Shown: positions 1 to 5,245 of the stretch, one piece after another
How the letters are laid out: each line of letters opens with the position of its first letter
How positions within the stretch are numbered: position 1 is the stretch's first letter
Assembly: GCA_947374315.1 (NCBI GenBank)
Contig: CANCBK010000104.1
Span: forward strand, 1 to 5,245
Source of the DNA: Burkholderiaceae bacterium
GTDB taxonomy: Bacteria > Pseudomonadota > Gammaproteobacteria > Burkholderiales > Burkholderiaceae
Reading direction: 5' to 3'
DNA: 5,245 nucleotides
The notes under the pieces: model-generated
Told to the model about the DNA's origin: nothing
The model's database searches: none
Seen by the model: the letters and a program-made list of their open reading frames with translations, nothing else
Program-made: the position numbers and the translations under genes

Positions 1-64
1 AAACTCGCAAAGACAGAAGCAACTTAAATCTAGATCACATGATTAATTCTATAGGTTATTGACA

Positions 65-829
65 GTGAAATATCTTCTTCCGCTAATGGTTACACTCCTT
101 CTGAGTACATCCTCTCTTGCTCAGAGCGAATTATCGGATGATGGACTGCCCGATCATGTTGTTGGGGATATTGGCGCAGCTATCTACACCTCCAATCTAC
201 ATATCGGTACAGAAGGCACCCAATCTTTGGCGCTTCCGTATGCTTATTTTGACTATGAACGTTTTTTTGCGCGCATCGATGAGCTGGGTATCAAAACATT
301 CAAAATGGGATATGGATATTTAGAGGTGATTGGTAAGGTTAGCCTTGATTCTTACAAAATCAAATCCCCGTATAACGGATATTCAATTAACAAGTCCGAC
401 CCCATCCCCCTTGGCATTGGAACCATGCAAGAAACGCCCTTGGGAGCCTTTTTCGTTAACGCTTACCATGATTTTGGTAAATCTAAAGGGGCTTTATTTG
501 AATTGCTCTACTTTGGAGAGATTGAAACCGTTAATAAAATCATCCTCTACCCTCAGGTTGGGATTGAGCGTCAATCATCGCAATTTGCAAATTACTACTA
601 TGGGTTGAGCCCTGGGGAAGCAAGTGCCACCGGATACAGCGCCTATTCGGCACCCGCAACGACCAATCCAATGGCCGGAATGATGGTTGAAATCCCGATT
701 GTTGATAACTGGTATGTGAATGTGTACGCTAAGCGCAAATGGATGGGCAGCGGCATAAACAATAGCCCAGTCATGACTAAATCATTTCAGGATAATATTT
801 TTGCTGCCCTTGCCTACCGCTTTAAATAG
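65..829 (+). CDS. MipA/OmpV-family outer-membrane protein
   Basis: Outer-membrane beta-barrel protein of the MipA/OmpV family, whose best-known member MipA scaffolds murein synthases (MltA-PBP1B); many relatives have no assigned role. From the GTG at 65 it has 254 residues, near the usual family length. Residues 1-19 form a signal peptide (Lys2, hydrophobic core, cleavage likely at SLA|QS). The rest alternates hydrophobic and polar residues as barrel strands do. The family's late signature is visible: YYYGLSPGEA at about 177-186, then a G-Y-x-A-Y turn and an SPV near 234-236. The C-terminus is YRFK, so the terminal aromatic sits one residue before the end. I chose GTG 65 over an in-frame TTG at 59 because AGG at 53-55 lies 9 nt before GTG but only 3 nt before TTG. 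The gene stands alone and converges on minus-strand genes; no clear terminator follows in 830-977. The family call is firm; substrate and partner are unknown. Confidence 0.87.
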   Translation: MKYLLPLMVTLLLSTSSLAQSELSDDGLPDHVVGDIGAAIYTSNLHIGTEGTQSLALPYAYFDYERFFARIDELGIKTFKMGYGYLEVIGKVSLDSYKIKSPYNGYSINKSDPIPLGIGTMQETPLGAFFVNAYHDFGKSKGALFELLYFGEIETVNKIILYPQVGIERQSSQFANYYYGLSPGEASATGYSAYSAPATTNPMAGMMVEIPIVDNWYVNVYAKRKWMGSGINNSPVMTKSFQDNIFAALAYRFK

Positions 830-977
830 CGTCGAAAAACAAGCAGTCTATAGCGCTTTTATCCAGGCAAATCTGAAGATATAACGCACAGATAAACGAT
901 CAATCTTGTTGCCGTCCATTGAAACTAAGTAGCGGATATCTAATACAGTTAAATCTCAAAATAAGAGTTAAAGCGAA

Positions 978-1211
978 TTACTTGGTTTTTTTGGTAGGGG
1001 CTACCGAGGAAGGGCTTGGGGCAGGCGCAGGGTTTTTTACAGGGGCAGCAATCGGTTGCACTGGTTTGGCAATCGATGAGCCTGAAGTTGGGCTTGGGTG
1101 CGGAGCTGAAGTTGGAGACTTAGCAAATGGGTCGACTCCCAACCCTGCAGCAGTTGCTGAGATTGAAAAAGATAGAGAAGCCAAAGCCAAATAGAATTTC
1201 ACAAGACGCAA
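978..1211 (-). CDS. small secreted Pro/Ser/Ala-rich protein, unknown function
   Basis: Predicted exported protein of about 77 residues that I do not recognise. The N-terminus is a good signal peptide (basic RLVK, hydrophobic FYLALASLSFSIS, cleavage near ATA|A). The mature part, about 55 residues, is low-complexity and disordered, dominated by Pro, Ser and Ala, and ends in a basic PTKKTK. No cysteine, enzyme motif or lipobox is present. There is no ATG: the candidate starts are TTG at 1211 and GTG at 1202, and neither has a convincing Shine-Dalgarno. An extended -10-like TGCTATATT overlaps the TTG, which would favour the GTG start with a very short leader. The opposite strand is also open here, but that Gly-rich translation looks like the antisense of a Pro/Ala/Ser-rich gene. 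It may be co-transcribed with the membrane gene 71 bp upstream. The protein ending at 4446 is built in a similar way. Existence is likely; function is unknown. Confidence 0.55.
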   Translation of the reverse strand: MRLVKFYLALASLSFSISATAAGLGVDPFAKSPTSAPHPSPTSGSSIAKPVQPIAAPVKNPAPAPSPSSVAPTKKTK

Positions 1212-1218
1212 TATAGCA
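1210..1218 (-). promoter_or_regulatory. possible extended -10 element for the small secreted protein gene
   Basis: The minus strand reads TGCTATATT, which fits an extended -10 (TGn plus a TATAAT-like hexamer with five of six matches). No good -35 lies 16-18 bp upstream. Transcription would start near 1203, directly before the GTG at 1202. The match is suggestive only. Confidence 0.25.
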
Positions 1219-1282
1219 GAAAAAACTGCAGGGTAAGTGTTAAATACTTGATTTTCATCAACTTTATTGGAATGCCTTGATT

Positions 1283-1756
1283 TTACGTTGAGTGATGCTC
1301 GGAGTCGGGTTTTGAGTAAGCTTGAGCTCTCTTTAAGGTGGAGCTAATTTGGGCCAAAAGCTGATATCGACTATCACTGACCCTGGCAAGCAAGACAGCC
1401 TTATAGCGCTCCCTCTGCAACCATTCAATAATTCCAACAGCTATGAATGCAATCAGAATGTAAGAAATGAATACGAACCCATCCTGCGCAGTTGGTAAGT
1501 CATAAGAGTCAAAGGGTGGCACAAAAAAGAAAAATGCAAGCGGTATGGCCAAAAAAACGGTCACCAGGCTGGGTCCAAAGCCATAAAGCAAAGCGATAAT
1601 AATCGTGTTGACAATGAAAAAGGTCATCGGCAAGTTGGCCTGCAGAAATCCATGCAGGCTGTAACGGATGCAAAAAGCTACAAATACACCAATTAAAGCG
1701 AAGAAATAGCCTTGCGAACCCAAGGGAGACCACCGTTTCGCATTTTTAATCTGCAT
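1283..1756 (-). CDS. free-standing DUF4118 (KdpD-like) four-helix membrane protein
   Basis: Inner-membrane protein of 157 residues matching the DUF4118 domain, the transmembrane sensor block found in the potassium sensor kinase KdpD and other histidine kinases. Four hydrophobic helices are visible at about 16-33, 43-58, 60-78 and 93-111. Domain hallmarks are LPMTFF at 42-47, a Gly-Phe-Gly-Pro turn at 59-62 between helices 2 and 3, and FFFFVPPFDSYD at 75-86. After helix 4 a charged amphipathic stretch (about 112-146, WLQRERYK onward) resembles the linker that normally leads to a kinase. Here the protein stops at a His/Ser-rich tail, with no H-box, ATPase or PAS domain. The ATG at 1756 has only a distant AGG about 13 nt upstream. 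It is divergent from the hydrolase gene. It may sense or bind something and signal through a partner, but that is inference. Confidence 0.8.
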   Translation of the reverse strand: MQIKNAKRWSPLGSQGYFFALIGVFVAFCIRYSLHGFLQANLPMTFFIVNTIIIALLYGFGPSLVTVFLAIPLAFFFFVPPFDSYDLPTAQDGFVFISYILIAFIAVGIIEWLQRERYKAVLLARVSDSRYQLLAQISSTLKRAQAYSKPDSEHHST

Positions 1757-1809
1757 CAGTAATAATTAACCTATCATCAATAATTAATGCCAAAAAAGCT
1801 AAAAGCTCA
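1757..1809. promoter_or_regulatory. divergent promoter region with two AATAATTAA direct repeats
   Basis: This 53-bp AT-rich gap must contain or adjoin the promoters of both the DUF4118 gene and the hydrolase operon. On the minus strand TTGGCA (1793-1788) and GTTAAT (1770-1765) are separated by exactly 17 bp. This would start transcription within a few bases of the ATG at 1756. On the plus strand a weaker pair is TTCGCA (1737-1742) with AATAAT (1761-1766), spacer 18. AATAATTAA occurs twice, at 1761-1769 and 1779-1787, an 18-bp period that could be an operator or simply AT-rich chance. The hydrolase start at 1810 is preceded only by the weak purine run AAAAG. Confidence 0.35.
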
Positions 1810-2691
1810 ATGACGCCGGAAACTCAAAAAAAGAAACAACAGTTCGAGACATTCTATCAAGGTAATACAGGACATGTAGTTATCTTATTGCCGGGGCTTT
1901 GCGGGTCGGAAATGGAGATGGGCCCAATCCCAAGATTGATAAAACAATCTGGACATACTTTAATCATTCCCCGTATTCCAGGCTATTCGGCTCATACCGG
2001 CATTACTCGTTTCAGCAGCTGGATTGAGTATGTAGATGCATTAATTGAGACGGCATTAGAAGCTCATGAAACAATCAGCTTAGTTGGCCTCAGTATGGGA
2101 GCCACCCTGGCCTTATCAATTGCAGAGAGAAATCAAAATATTCAAAGCTTGATATTGTTGGCCCCAGTTTTAGCGTTCGATGGATGGGCAGTCCCCTGGT
2201 ATCACCCTCTGCTTTCTTTGGCTTATAAAATTGGATTGAGAAATTGGCATCATAAAGAAAGCCACCCTTACGGGGTTAAGAATTTAGAGTTACGACGCAG
2301 GATTGAGAAGGCGGTGAAAGAAAATACTATCAGCGAACTAGGTGCCGCTCACTTACCAGCGAAGCATTTATATCAATCGCTAGAATTGGTAGCCAATACA
2401 AATAAATACCTCTCTCTCGTTCATGCCGACCTATTGATTATTCACGCCATTGATGACGAAACGGCTTCTCCAAAAAACCCAGACCTTATTTTGCAAAATG
2501 TATCCTCTGAAATGAGGAGGGTAATTTGGCTTGGCAATTGCTATCACATGATTACAGTTGACAATGAAAAAGAAATTGTTGCTAATGAAACAATAAACTT
2601 TATAAATCAAACGATTGAAAAAAGTAAGTTAACAGATAGGCTGGCATCAGAAGCGCATGGTTTGGTTATTAAAAATCGACCAGCGAAATAA
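1810..2691 (+). CDS. alpha/beta-hydrolase, carboxylesterase/monoacylglycerol-lipase type
   Basis: Cytoplasmic alpha/beta-hydrolase of 293 residues; no signal peptide is present. The fold begins with the VVILLPGL strand and oxyanion-hole turn (23-30). The nucleophile elbow is GLSMG at 93-97, with Ser95 as catalytic serine. The acid is probably Asp216 in HAIDDET. The base is His246 in NCYHMITVDNEKE, closely resembling the 'GHVITxDxE' ending of Est30-type bacterial carboxylesterases and monoglyceride lipases, which cleave short-to-medium acyl esters. A helical cap lies between the serine and the acid (about 125-200), with a basic RRRIEKAVK stretch. The triad is therefore complete and the enzyme should be active; its substrate cannot be told from sequence. 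About 20 polar residues after 272 extend past the fold. It is the first gene of a three-gene operon and ends 17 bp before the TolC-family gene, so a lipid or esterified metabolite linked to export is a reasonable guess. Confidence 0.85.
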   Translation: MTPETQKKKQQFETFYQGNTGHVVILLPGLCGSEMEMGPIPRLIKQSGHTLIIPRIPGYSAHTGITRFSSWIEYVDALIETALEAHETISLVGLSMGATLALSIAERNQNIQSLILLAPVLAFDGWAVPWYHPLLSLAYKIGLRNWHHKESHPYGVKNLELRRRIEKAVKENTISELGAAHLPAKHLYQSLELVANTNKYLSLVHADLLIIHAIDDETASPKNPDLILQNVSSEMRRVIWLGNCYHMITVDNEKEIVANETINFINQTIEKSKLTDRLASEAHGLVIKNRPAK

Positions 2692-2708
2692 TTCAGGGCA
2701 TATCAATA

Positions 2709-3929
2709 ATGAATTCAATCGCTTATCTATTTTTTGCATCACTATTCATTGCTCTATCAAGCCAGGCCCAAACATTACCCCCCTTTCAAAGCCCTGGAAT
2801 CACTTATAAATCGATCGATTTATCAACCTTCATAGGCGAAATTGCAGAGGGCAATAAAACCATCCAAGTAAGAAAGTTGGGGCTTGATTCAGCAACTTCC
2901 AATATTCAACAGGCAGCAATGCCTTCCTTAAGTCCAACGCTAACTTATGCACGAGGGAGCATGTATACACAAGCCCCTTATACCGGCTACACAAACCCGT
3001 CCTCCAATACCTTTGGGGCAATGGTTACTGTAGAAGGCTGGGGGAAGCGGTCCGCGCGCGAGGCACAAGCTAAAGCAGATGCAAATCGCTTAAACGCAGA
3101 AATGGTTGCTGAAGCCAAGTCTATTGAAACTGAAGCAATCTTTACCTACATCGATGCCTTGCGTACAAAACTATTGTGGCAATCCTATCAACTAGCAATT
3201 AATCATCTTGAGAATTTTCAAAGCGCCATCAGCAAACAAAATCAAGTTGAATTGCGAATCGCACAAAAAACCTTGGCAAATGATTTGCAGTACTTTTCTT
3301 TCGGTCTAGTCAACTACATAGGCAAGCCAGAAAAAGTGCTGCCCATGCCTATGGGGACCCTCAACATACAGCCACGTAAATTTAGCATTTCAGAACTGGT
3401 AGATCAGGCGCAGGAAAAACGAGTGGATATAGCCTCCAATAAAGCAGCAATTGAATTGGCCTCAGCTAATTTAGATGTTGTAAAAACAAGTAAGAATGTA
3501 GACATCATTCCAGGTCTGTATTACACGGAAACGCCGCCCTACTCCTCTAGCGGGAACATGTATGGAGCACAAAAATCTTTTAGCCTGCTCGTTTCAATCC
3601 CCTTATCGAATAATTTATTTCATGACTCTGATGTTGTGGGCGCGGTCAATAATCAAACTCAACAGGAAATCAATCTTCAAGCCATGAAAACCAAGGCTGC
3701 AGTAGAAATTAATCAAACCTACTTGCAGTATCAAGCCGCAGTTGATCGTTTAGATGCAGCAAACAAGGCCTACCAAGGGGCAAAAAAATTAGGCTTTGCC
3801 AGCGTCGACTCAGTTCTTAAATTCCGCGAAATCGAGTCAGAACTATTCGATGCCAGAACCACGCATGCAAAAACTTTGATACTGTTGCAAAGATTAAGTG
3901 GTAACTTCGATGTACCAAATTTAAACTGA
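2709..3929 (+). CDS. TolC-family outer-membrane channel protein
   Basis: Outer-membrane efflux/secretion channel of the TolC (OEP) family, 406 residues. Residues 1-20 are a signal peptide (cleavage at SQA|Q). The usual two-fold repeat is present. Repeat one covers about 41-205, with a strand segment (SLSPTLTYARGS, then FGAMVTVEGWGKR) and long helices from 114. Repeat two covers about 226-400, with a strand segment (IIPGLYYTE, then FSLLVSIPLS) and helices from about 310. Residues 362-378 carry the family's G-x-x-S-x-x-x-V-L turn between the last two helices, and LLQRLSG near 392-398 is the typical end. No lipobox cysteine is present, unlike NodT/OprM-type members. The helical hairpins are near 60 residues each, fairly short. 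AGGG at 2695-2698, 10 nt before the ATG, is a good ribosome-binding site. Such channels normally work with a periplasmic adaptor and an inner-membrane pump, but none is encoded here, so any partner lies elsewhere. Confidence 0.88.
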   Translation: MNSIAYLFFASLFIALSSQAQTLPPFQSPGITYKSIDLSTFIGEIAEGNKTIQVRKLGLDSATSNIQQAAMPSLSPTLTYARGSMYTQAPYTGYTNPSSNTFGAMVTVEGWGKRSAREAQAKADANRLNAEMVAEAKSIETEAIFTYIDALRTKLLWQSYQLAINHLENFQSAISKQNQVELRIAQKTLANDLQYFSFGLVNYIGKPEKVLPMPMGTLNIQPRKFSISELVDQAQEKRVDIASNKAAIELASANLDVVKTSKNVDIIPGLYYTETPPYSSSGNMYGAQKSFSLLVSIPLSNNLFHDSDVVGAVNNQTQQEINLQAMKTKAAVEINQTYLQYQAAVDRLDAANKAYQGAKKLGFASVDSVLKFREIESELFDARTTHAKTLILLQRLSGNFDVPNLN

Positions 3930-3931
3930 GG
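3928..3931 (+). promoter_or_regulatory. Shine-Dalgarno overlapping the TolC stop codon
   Basis: GAGG overlaps the TGA stop (3927-3929) of the channel gene and sits 5 nt before the ATG at 3937. This arrangement indicates translational coupling of the last two operon genes and fixes the start of the downstream gene. Confidence 0.65.
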
Positions 3932-3936
3932 TTCGT

Positions 3937-4446
3937 ATGAAATTGATACCGCAATTACAAGCCTTAATATTGACCGCATTCCTTGCCTTGGCAGGTCAGT
4001 TGCCAGCCTTTGCCACCACCCCCGCTCAAACCGCCGAAGCCGCCAAAGTCGCCGCAGCTGCCCAGAAAGCGGCGGCAGCTCAAAAAGCAGCAGCGGCGGC
4101 AGCTGCCCAGAAAGCAGCAGCAGCGGCAGCGACTCAAAAAGCTGCAGCTGCGGCAGTGGCAGTGGCAGCAGCTCAGAAGACAACGACTTCGAGCGTTAAA
4201 GCAATCTCACCTACGGCCACTACATCAAGCCAAAACGCCTCCCCCTCTTCAGCCTCAAGCTCAACTCAAGCTAAACCCCAGACCCCGCTTGCTGCTAATT
4301 CACCTAGCTCGGCATTGGGAAATAAAAGTATCAAGCCTGCAAGCAGCGGAAGTGACTCGGGAGTGGCTAAGCCATCAGTGAATGTTGGCGGACCATCCGA
4401 TCTTAATAGTGGCTACATTACCCCCGGACCGACATCCTCCCAATAG
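3937..4446 (+). CDS. exported Ala/Gln/Lys-repeat protein with Ser/Pro tail, unknown function
   Basis: Predicted exported protein of 169 residues, not recognised as a named family. Residues 1-26 are a signal peptide (cleavage at AFA|TT). Residues about 33-81 are an alanine-rich repeat punctuated by Gln-Lys pairs at 43-44, 49-50, 58-59, 67-68 and 80-81. This composition should form one long alpha-helix and resembles the Ala/Lys-rich rod of TolA, though nothing shows homology. Residues 82-169 are Ser/Thr/Pro/Ala-rich and probably disordered, becoming Gly/Pro-rich at the end. No transmembrane helix follows the signal peptide, and no cysteine, peptidoglycan-binding motif or LPXTG is seen. It starts 7 bp after the TolC-family gene with a coupled Shine-Dalgarno, so it is probably made with the channel. 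Long open frames in two other registers here are by-products of the GC-rich repeat. Existence is well supported by signal peptide, ribosome-binding site and operon position; a periplasmic spacer or envelope-linker role is a guess. Confidence 0.75.
   Translation: MKLIPQLQALILTAFLALAGQLPAFATTPAQTAEAAKVAAAAQKAAAAQKAAAAAAAQKAAAAAATQKAAAAAVAVAAAQKTTTSSVKAISPTATTSSQNASPSSASSSTQAKPQTPLAANSPSSALGNKSIKPASSGSDSGVAKPSVNVGGPSDLNSGYITPGPTSSQ
4054..4180 (+). repeat. imperfect in-frame tandem repeat encoding Ala-n-Gln-Lys
   Basis: The DNA behind the alanine rod is made of GCAGCn-type codons and CAGAAA/CAAAAA units. The 17-mer GCAGCTGCCCAGAAAGC occurs exactly twice, at 4054-4070 and 4099-4115, a 45-bp (15-codon) period. 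This suggests growth by in-frame duplication or slippage, so copy number may vary between strains. Confidence 0.7.
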
Positions 4447-4468
4447 AAGTTCGAGCATTAAGAAAGAG

Positions 4469-4493
4469 TGACGAAAGTCATCATTTTAATGAC
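4469..4493. other. weak stem-loop between convergent genes
   Basis: GTCAT (4477-4481) can pair with ATGAC (4489-4493) across a 7-nt loop, and the same GTCA can alternatively pair with TGAC at 4469-4472 across a GAAA loop. It lies 23 bp after the operon's last stop codon, where a terminator would be expected. The stems are only 4-5 bp and no T-run follows, so factor-independent termination is doubtful. Confidence 0.25.
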
Positions 4494-4507
4494 GGTTAAG
4501 ATGCAAT

Positions 4508-4765
4508 CTAATCCGGTATCACGACACTCTTTGAGAGGATTCTTGAGATCATTCGTATGGAGACATCAGGATGCATAACTATAAGGCGCTCAAAGATCAA
4601 GGTCGACCGCCGGGTGAGTGAATCAATGTGCTCCCCAACATGCCTATTTGCCTCGAACACATCCTCCCTCAATGTTGTCTCAGCATAATTAGCGCCACGA
4701 CTCTTTTGTACATCACTTATTCTGGAATTCAGTTTGCTGTGAAGATTTTTGGGTGCTTTATCCAT
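4508..4765 (-). CDS. hypothetical protein, 85 residues
   Basis: Open frame of 85 residues from an ATG at 4765 to a TAG at 4508; I do not recognise it. It is hydrophilic and basic, with no signal peptide or membrane helix. The middle is Glu/Arg/His-rich and looks helical (TTLREDVFEANRHVGEHI). A more hydrophobic helical stretch, IFERLIVMHPDVSIRMISRI, lies near the C-terminus. No Shine-Dalgarno is visible before the ATG. It lies between a convergent operon and the tRNA-cluster terminator, so it would need its own promoter, and I see no convincing one in 4766-4809. It could be a small real gene, a remnant of a longer one, or a chance frame. The balanced composition mildly favours coding sequence. 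Confidence 0.4.
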   Translation of the reverse strand: MDKAPKNLHSKLNSRISDVQKSRGANYAETTLREDVFEANRHVGEHIDSLTRRSTLIFERLIVMHPDVSIRMISRILSKSVVIPD

Positions 4766-4809
4766 CGTGTCTGACTAATTCATGATTGTTGATGTCTGGC
4801 TATAAATAG

Positions 4810-4835
4810 AAAAAGCCCGATTTCTCGGGCTTTTT
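4810..4835. terminator. bidirectional intrinsic terminator of the tRNA operon
   Basis: AAAAAGCCCGA (4810-4820) and its exact complement TCGGGCTTTTT (4825-4835) form an 11-bp stem around a 4-nt loop, with a T-run on the 3' side on both strands. Read on the minus strand, the loop is GAAA. It lies 11 nt beyond the 3' end of tRNA-Asp, so it ends the Ala-Glu-Asp tRNA transcript, and it would also block plus-strand read-through into the tRNA genes. Confidence 0.92.
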
Positions 4836-4846
4836 AGTCACATATC

Positions 4847-4923
4847 TGGCGGAGCGGACGGGACTCGAACCCGCGACCCTCGGCGTGACAGGCCGATATT
4901 CTAACCAACTGAACTACCGCTCC
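4847..4923 (-). tRNA. tRNA-Asp (GTC)
   Basis: A 77-nt tRNA with encoded CCA. The acceptor GGAGCGG pairs perfectly with CCGCTCC. The anticodon stem TCGGC/GCCGA encloses the loop CTGTCAC with anticodon GTC. The T-arm carries TTCGAGT, and the discriminator base is G73, as expected for Asp. It decodes GAC and GAU. It is the last gene of the minus-strand tRNA operon, with a terminator right behind it. Confidence 0.97.
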
Positions 4924-4990
4924 AAATATAACGCTTACTACCGTACTACTTGTGTCACTTACTGCTACTTCTCACAACTAGCCAAAAACT

Positions 4991-5066
4991 TGGCGTCCCC
5001 AGGGGGATTCGAACCCCCGTACTCACCGTGAAAGGGTGATGTCCTAGGCCTCTAGACGATGGGGAC
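4991..5066 (-). tRNA. tRNA-Glu (TTC)
   Basis: A 76-nt tRNA with encoded CCA. The acceptor GTCCCCA pairs with TGGGGAC. The anticodon stem TCACC/GGTGA holds the loop CTTTCAC with anticodon TTC. The T-stem GGGGG/CCCCC encloses TTCGAAT, and the discriminator is G73. It decodes GAA and GAG. It is the middle gene of the cluster, with 67 nt to tRNA-Asp and 42 nt to tRNA-Ala. Confidence 0.97.
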
Positions 5067-5108
5067 CTGGACTGCTACTTAATACTTAATACTGCAATTC
5101 TAAATGCT

Positions 5109-5184
<76 letters not shown>

Positions 5185-5189
5185 GTAAT

Positions 5190-5225
5190 CTCGCAATAAA
5201 ACTACAAGACACTCAAAACAATCCA
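5190..5225 (-). promoter_or_regulatory. possible promoter of the tRNA operon
   Basis: Upstream of tRNA-Ala the minus strand is AT-rich and offers TTGGAT as a -35-like box, a 16-bp spacer, and TAGTTT as a weak -10. The start point would fall a few bases before the mature 5' end. The -10 match is poor, and the operon may instead begin beyond the right edge of the window. Confidence 0.25.
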
Positions 5226-5245
5226 AGATTTTATCCTATTTTTGT

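Noticed and set aside
59..64. TTGACA, a perfect -35 hexamer, directly before the first gene.
   Set aside because: Its -10 and start site would fall inside the signal-peptide coding region, with no good -10 at the right distance. It is best seen as part of the leader between AGG and the GTG start.
919..1194. A plus-strand open frame of 91 codons over the small secreted gene.
   Set aside because: It starts with TTG, has no signal or domain, and its Gly-rich content is what antisense of a Pro/Ala/Ser-rich gene produces. The minus-strand frame has a clear signal peptide.
4054..4180. The regular repeat as a CRISPR-like or satellite array.
   Set aside because: It is in-frame, has no unique spacers, and is fully explained by alanine-rich coding sequence.
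3770..4183. A 137-codon minus-strand frame spanning the end of the TolC gene and the Ala-rich repeat.
   Set aside because: Its Leu/Pro/Gln-rich translation is the mirror of alanine codons, and it overlaps two well-supported genes.
3983..4381. A 132-codon plus-strand frame in another register of the Ala-rich gene, very rich in Gln, Arg and Pro.
   Set aside because: This is a frame-shifted reading of the repeat and lacks a signal peptide and a ribosome-binding site. The 3937 frame has both.

Overview
The window looks like ordinary chromosome from a betaproteobacterium, most likely a small-genome Burkholderiales such as Polynucleobacter. This rests on the moderate-to-low GC, the gene families seen, and a tRNA-Ala(GGC)-Glu(TTC)-Asp(GTC) cluster with encoded CCA ends. 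The taxon is an inference from gene style, not from a search. There is no insertion sequence, phage gene, CRISPR array or rRNA.

Layout, left to right. Positions 65-829 (+) encode a MipA/OmpV-family outer-membrane beta-barrel protein. Facing it on the minus strand are a small secreted Pro/Ser/Ala-rich protein (978-1211) and a four-helix membrane protein that is a free-standing DUF4118 domain (1283-1756), the membrane-sensor module of KdpD without its kinase. Divergent from the latter across 53 bp is a compact three-gene plus-strand operon. It encodes an alpha/beta-hydrolase of the carboxylesterase/monoacylglycerol-lipase type (1810-2691), a TolC-family outer-membrane channel (2709-3929), and an exported protein with an Ala/Gln/Lys rod and a Ser/Pro tail (3937-4446). 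The spacings are 17 and 7 bp, and the last Shine-Dalgarno overlaps the TolC stop codon. A hypothetical 85-residue reading frame (4508-4765, -) follows. A strong bidirectional hairpin terminator (4810-4835) then separates these genes from the minus-strand tRNA operon, which is transcribed Ala, Glu, Asp and enters from the right edge.

Most of the proteins are cell-envelope proteins: a barrel, a channel, two exported low-complexity proteins, an inner-membrane sensor-like protein and a lipid/ester hydrolase. The most interesting unit is the hydrolase-TolC-Ala-rich operon, because the TolC-like channel has no membrane-fusion or inner-membrane pump gene beside it and is instead coupled to a hydrolase and a rod-like exported protein. 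Its function cannot be read from the sequence.
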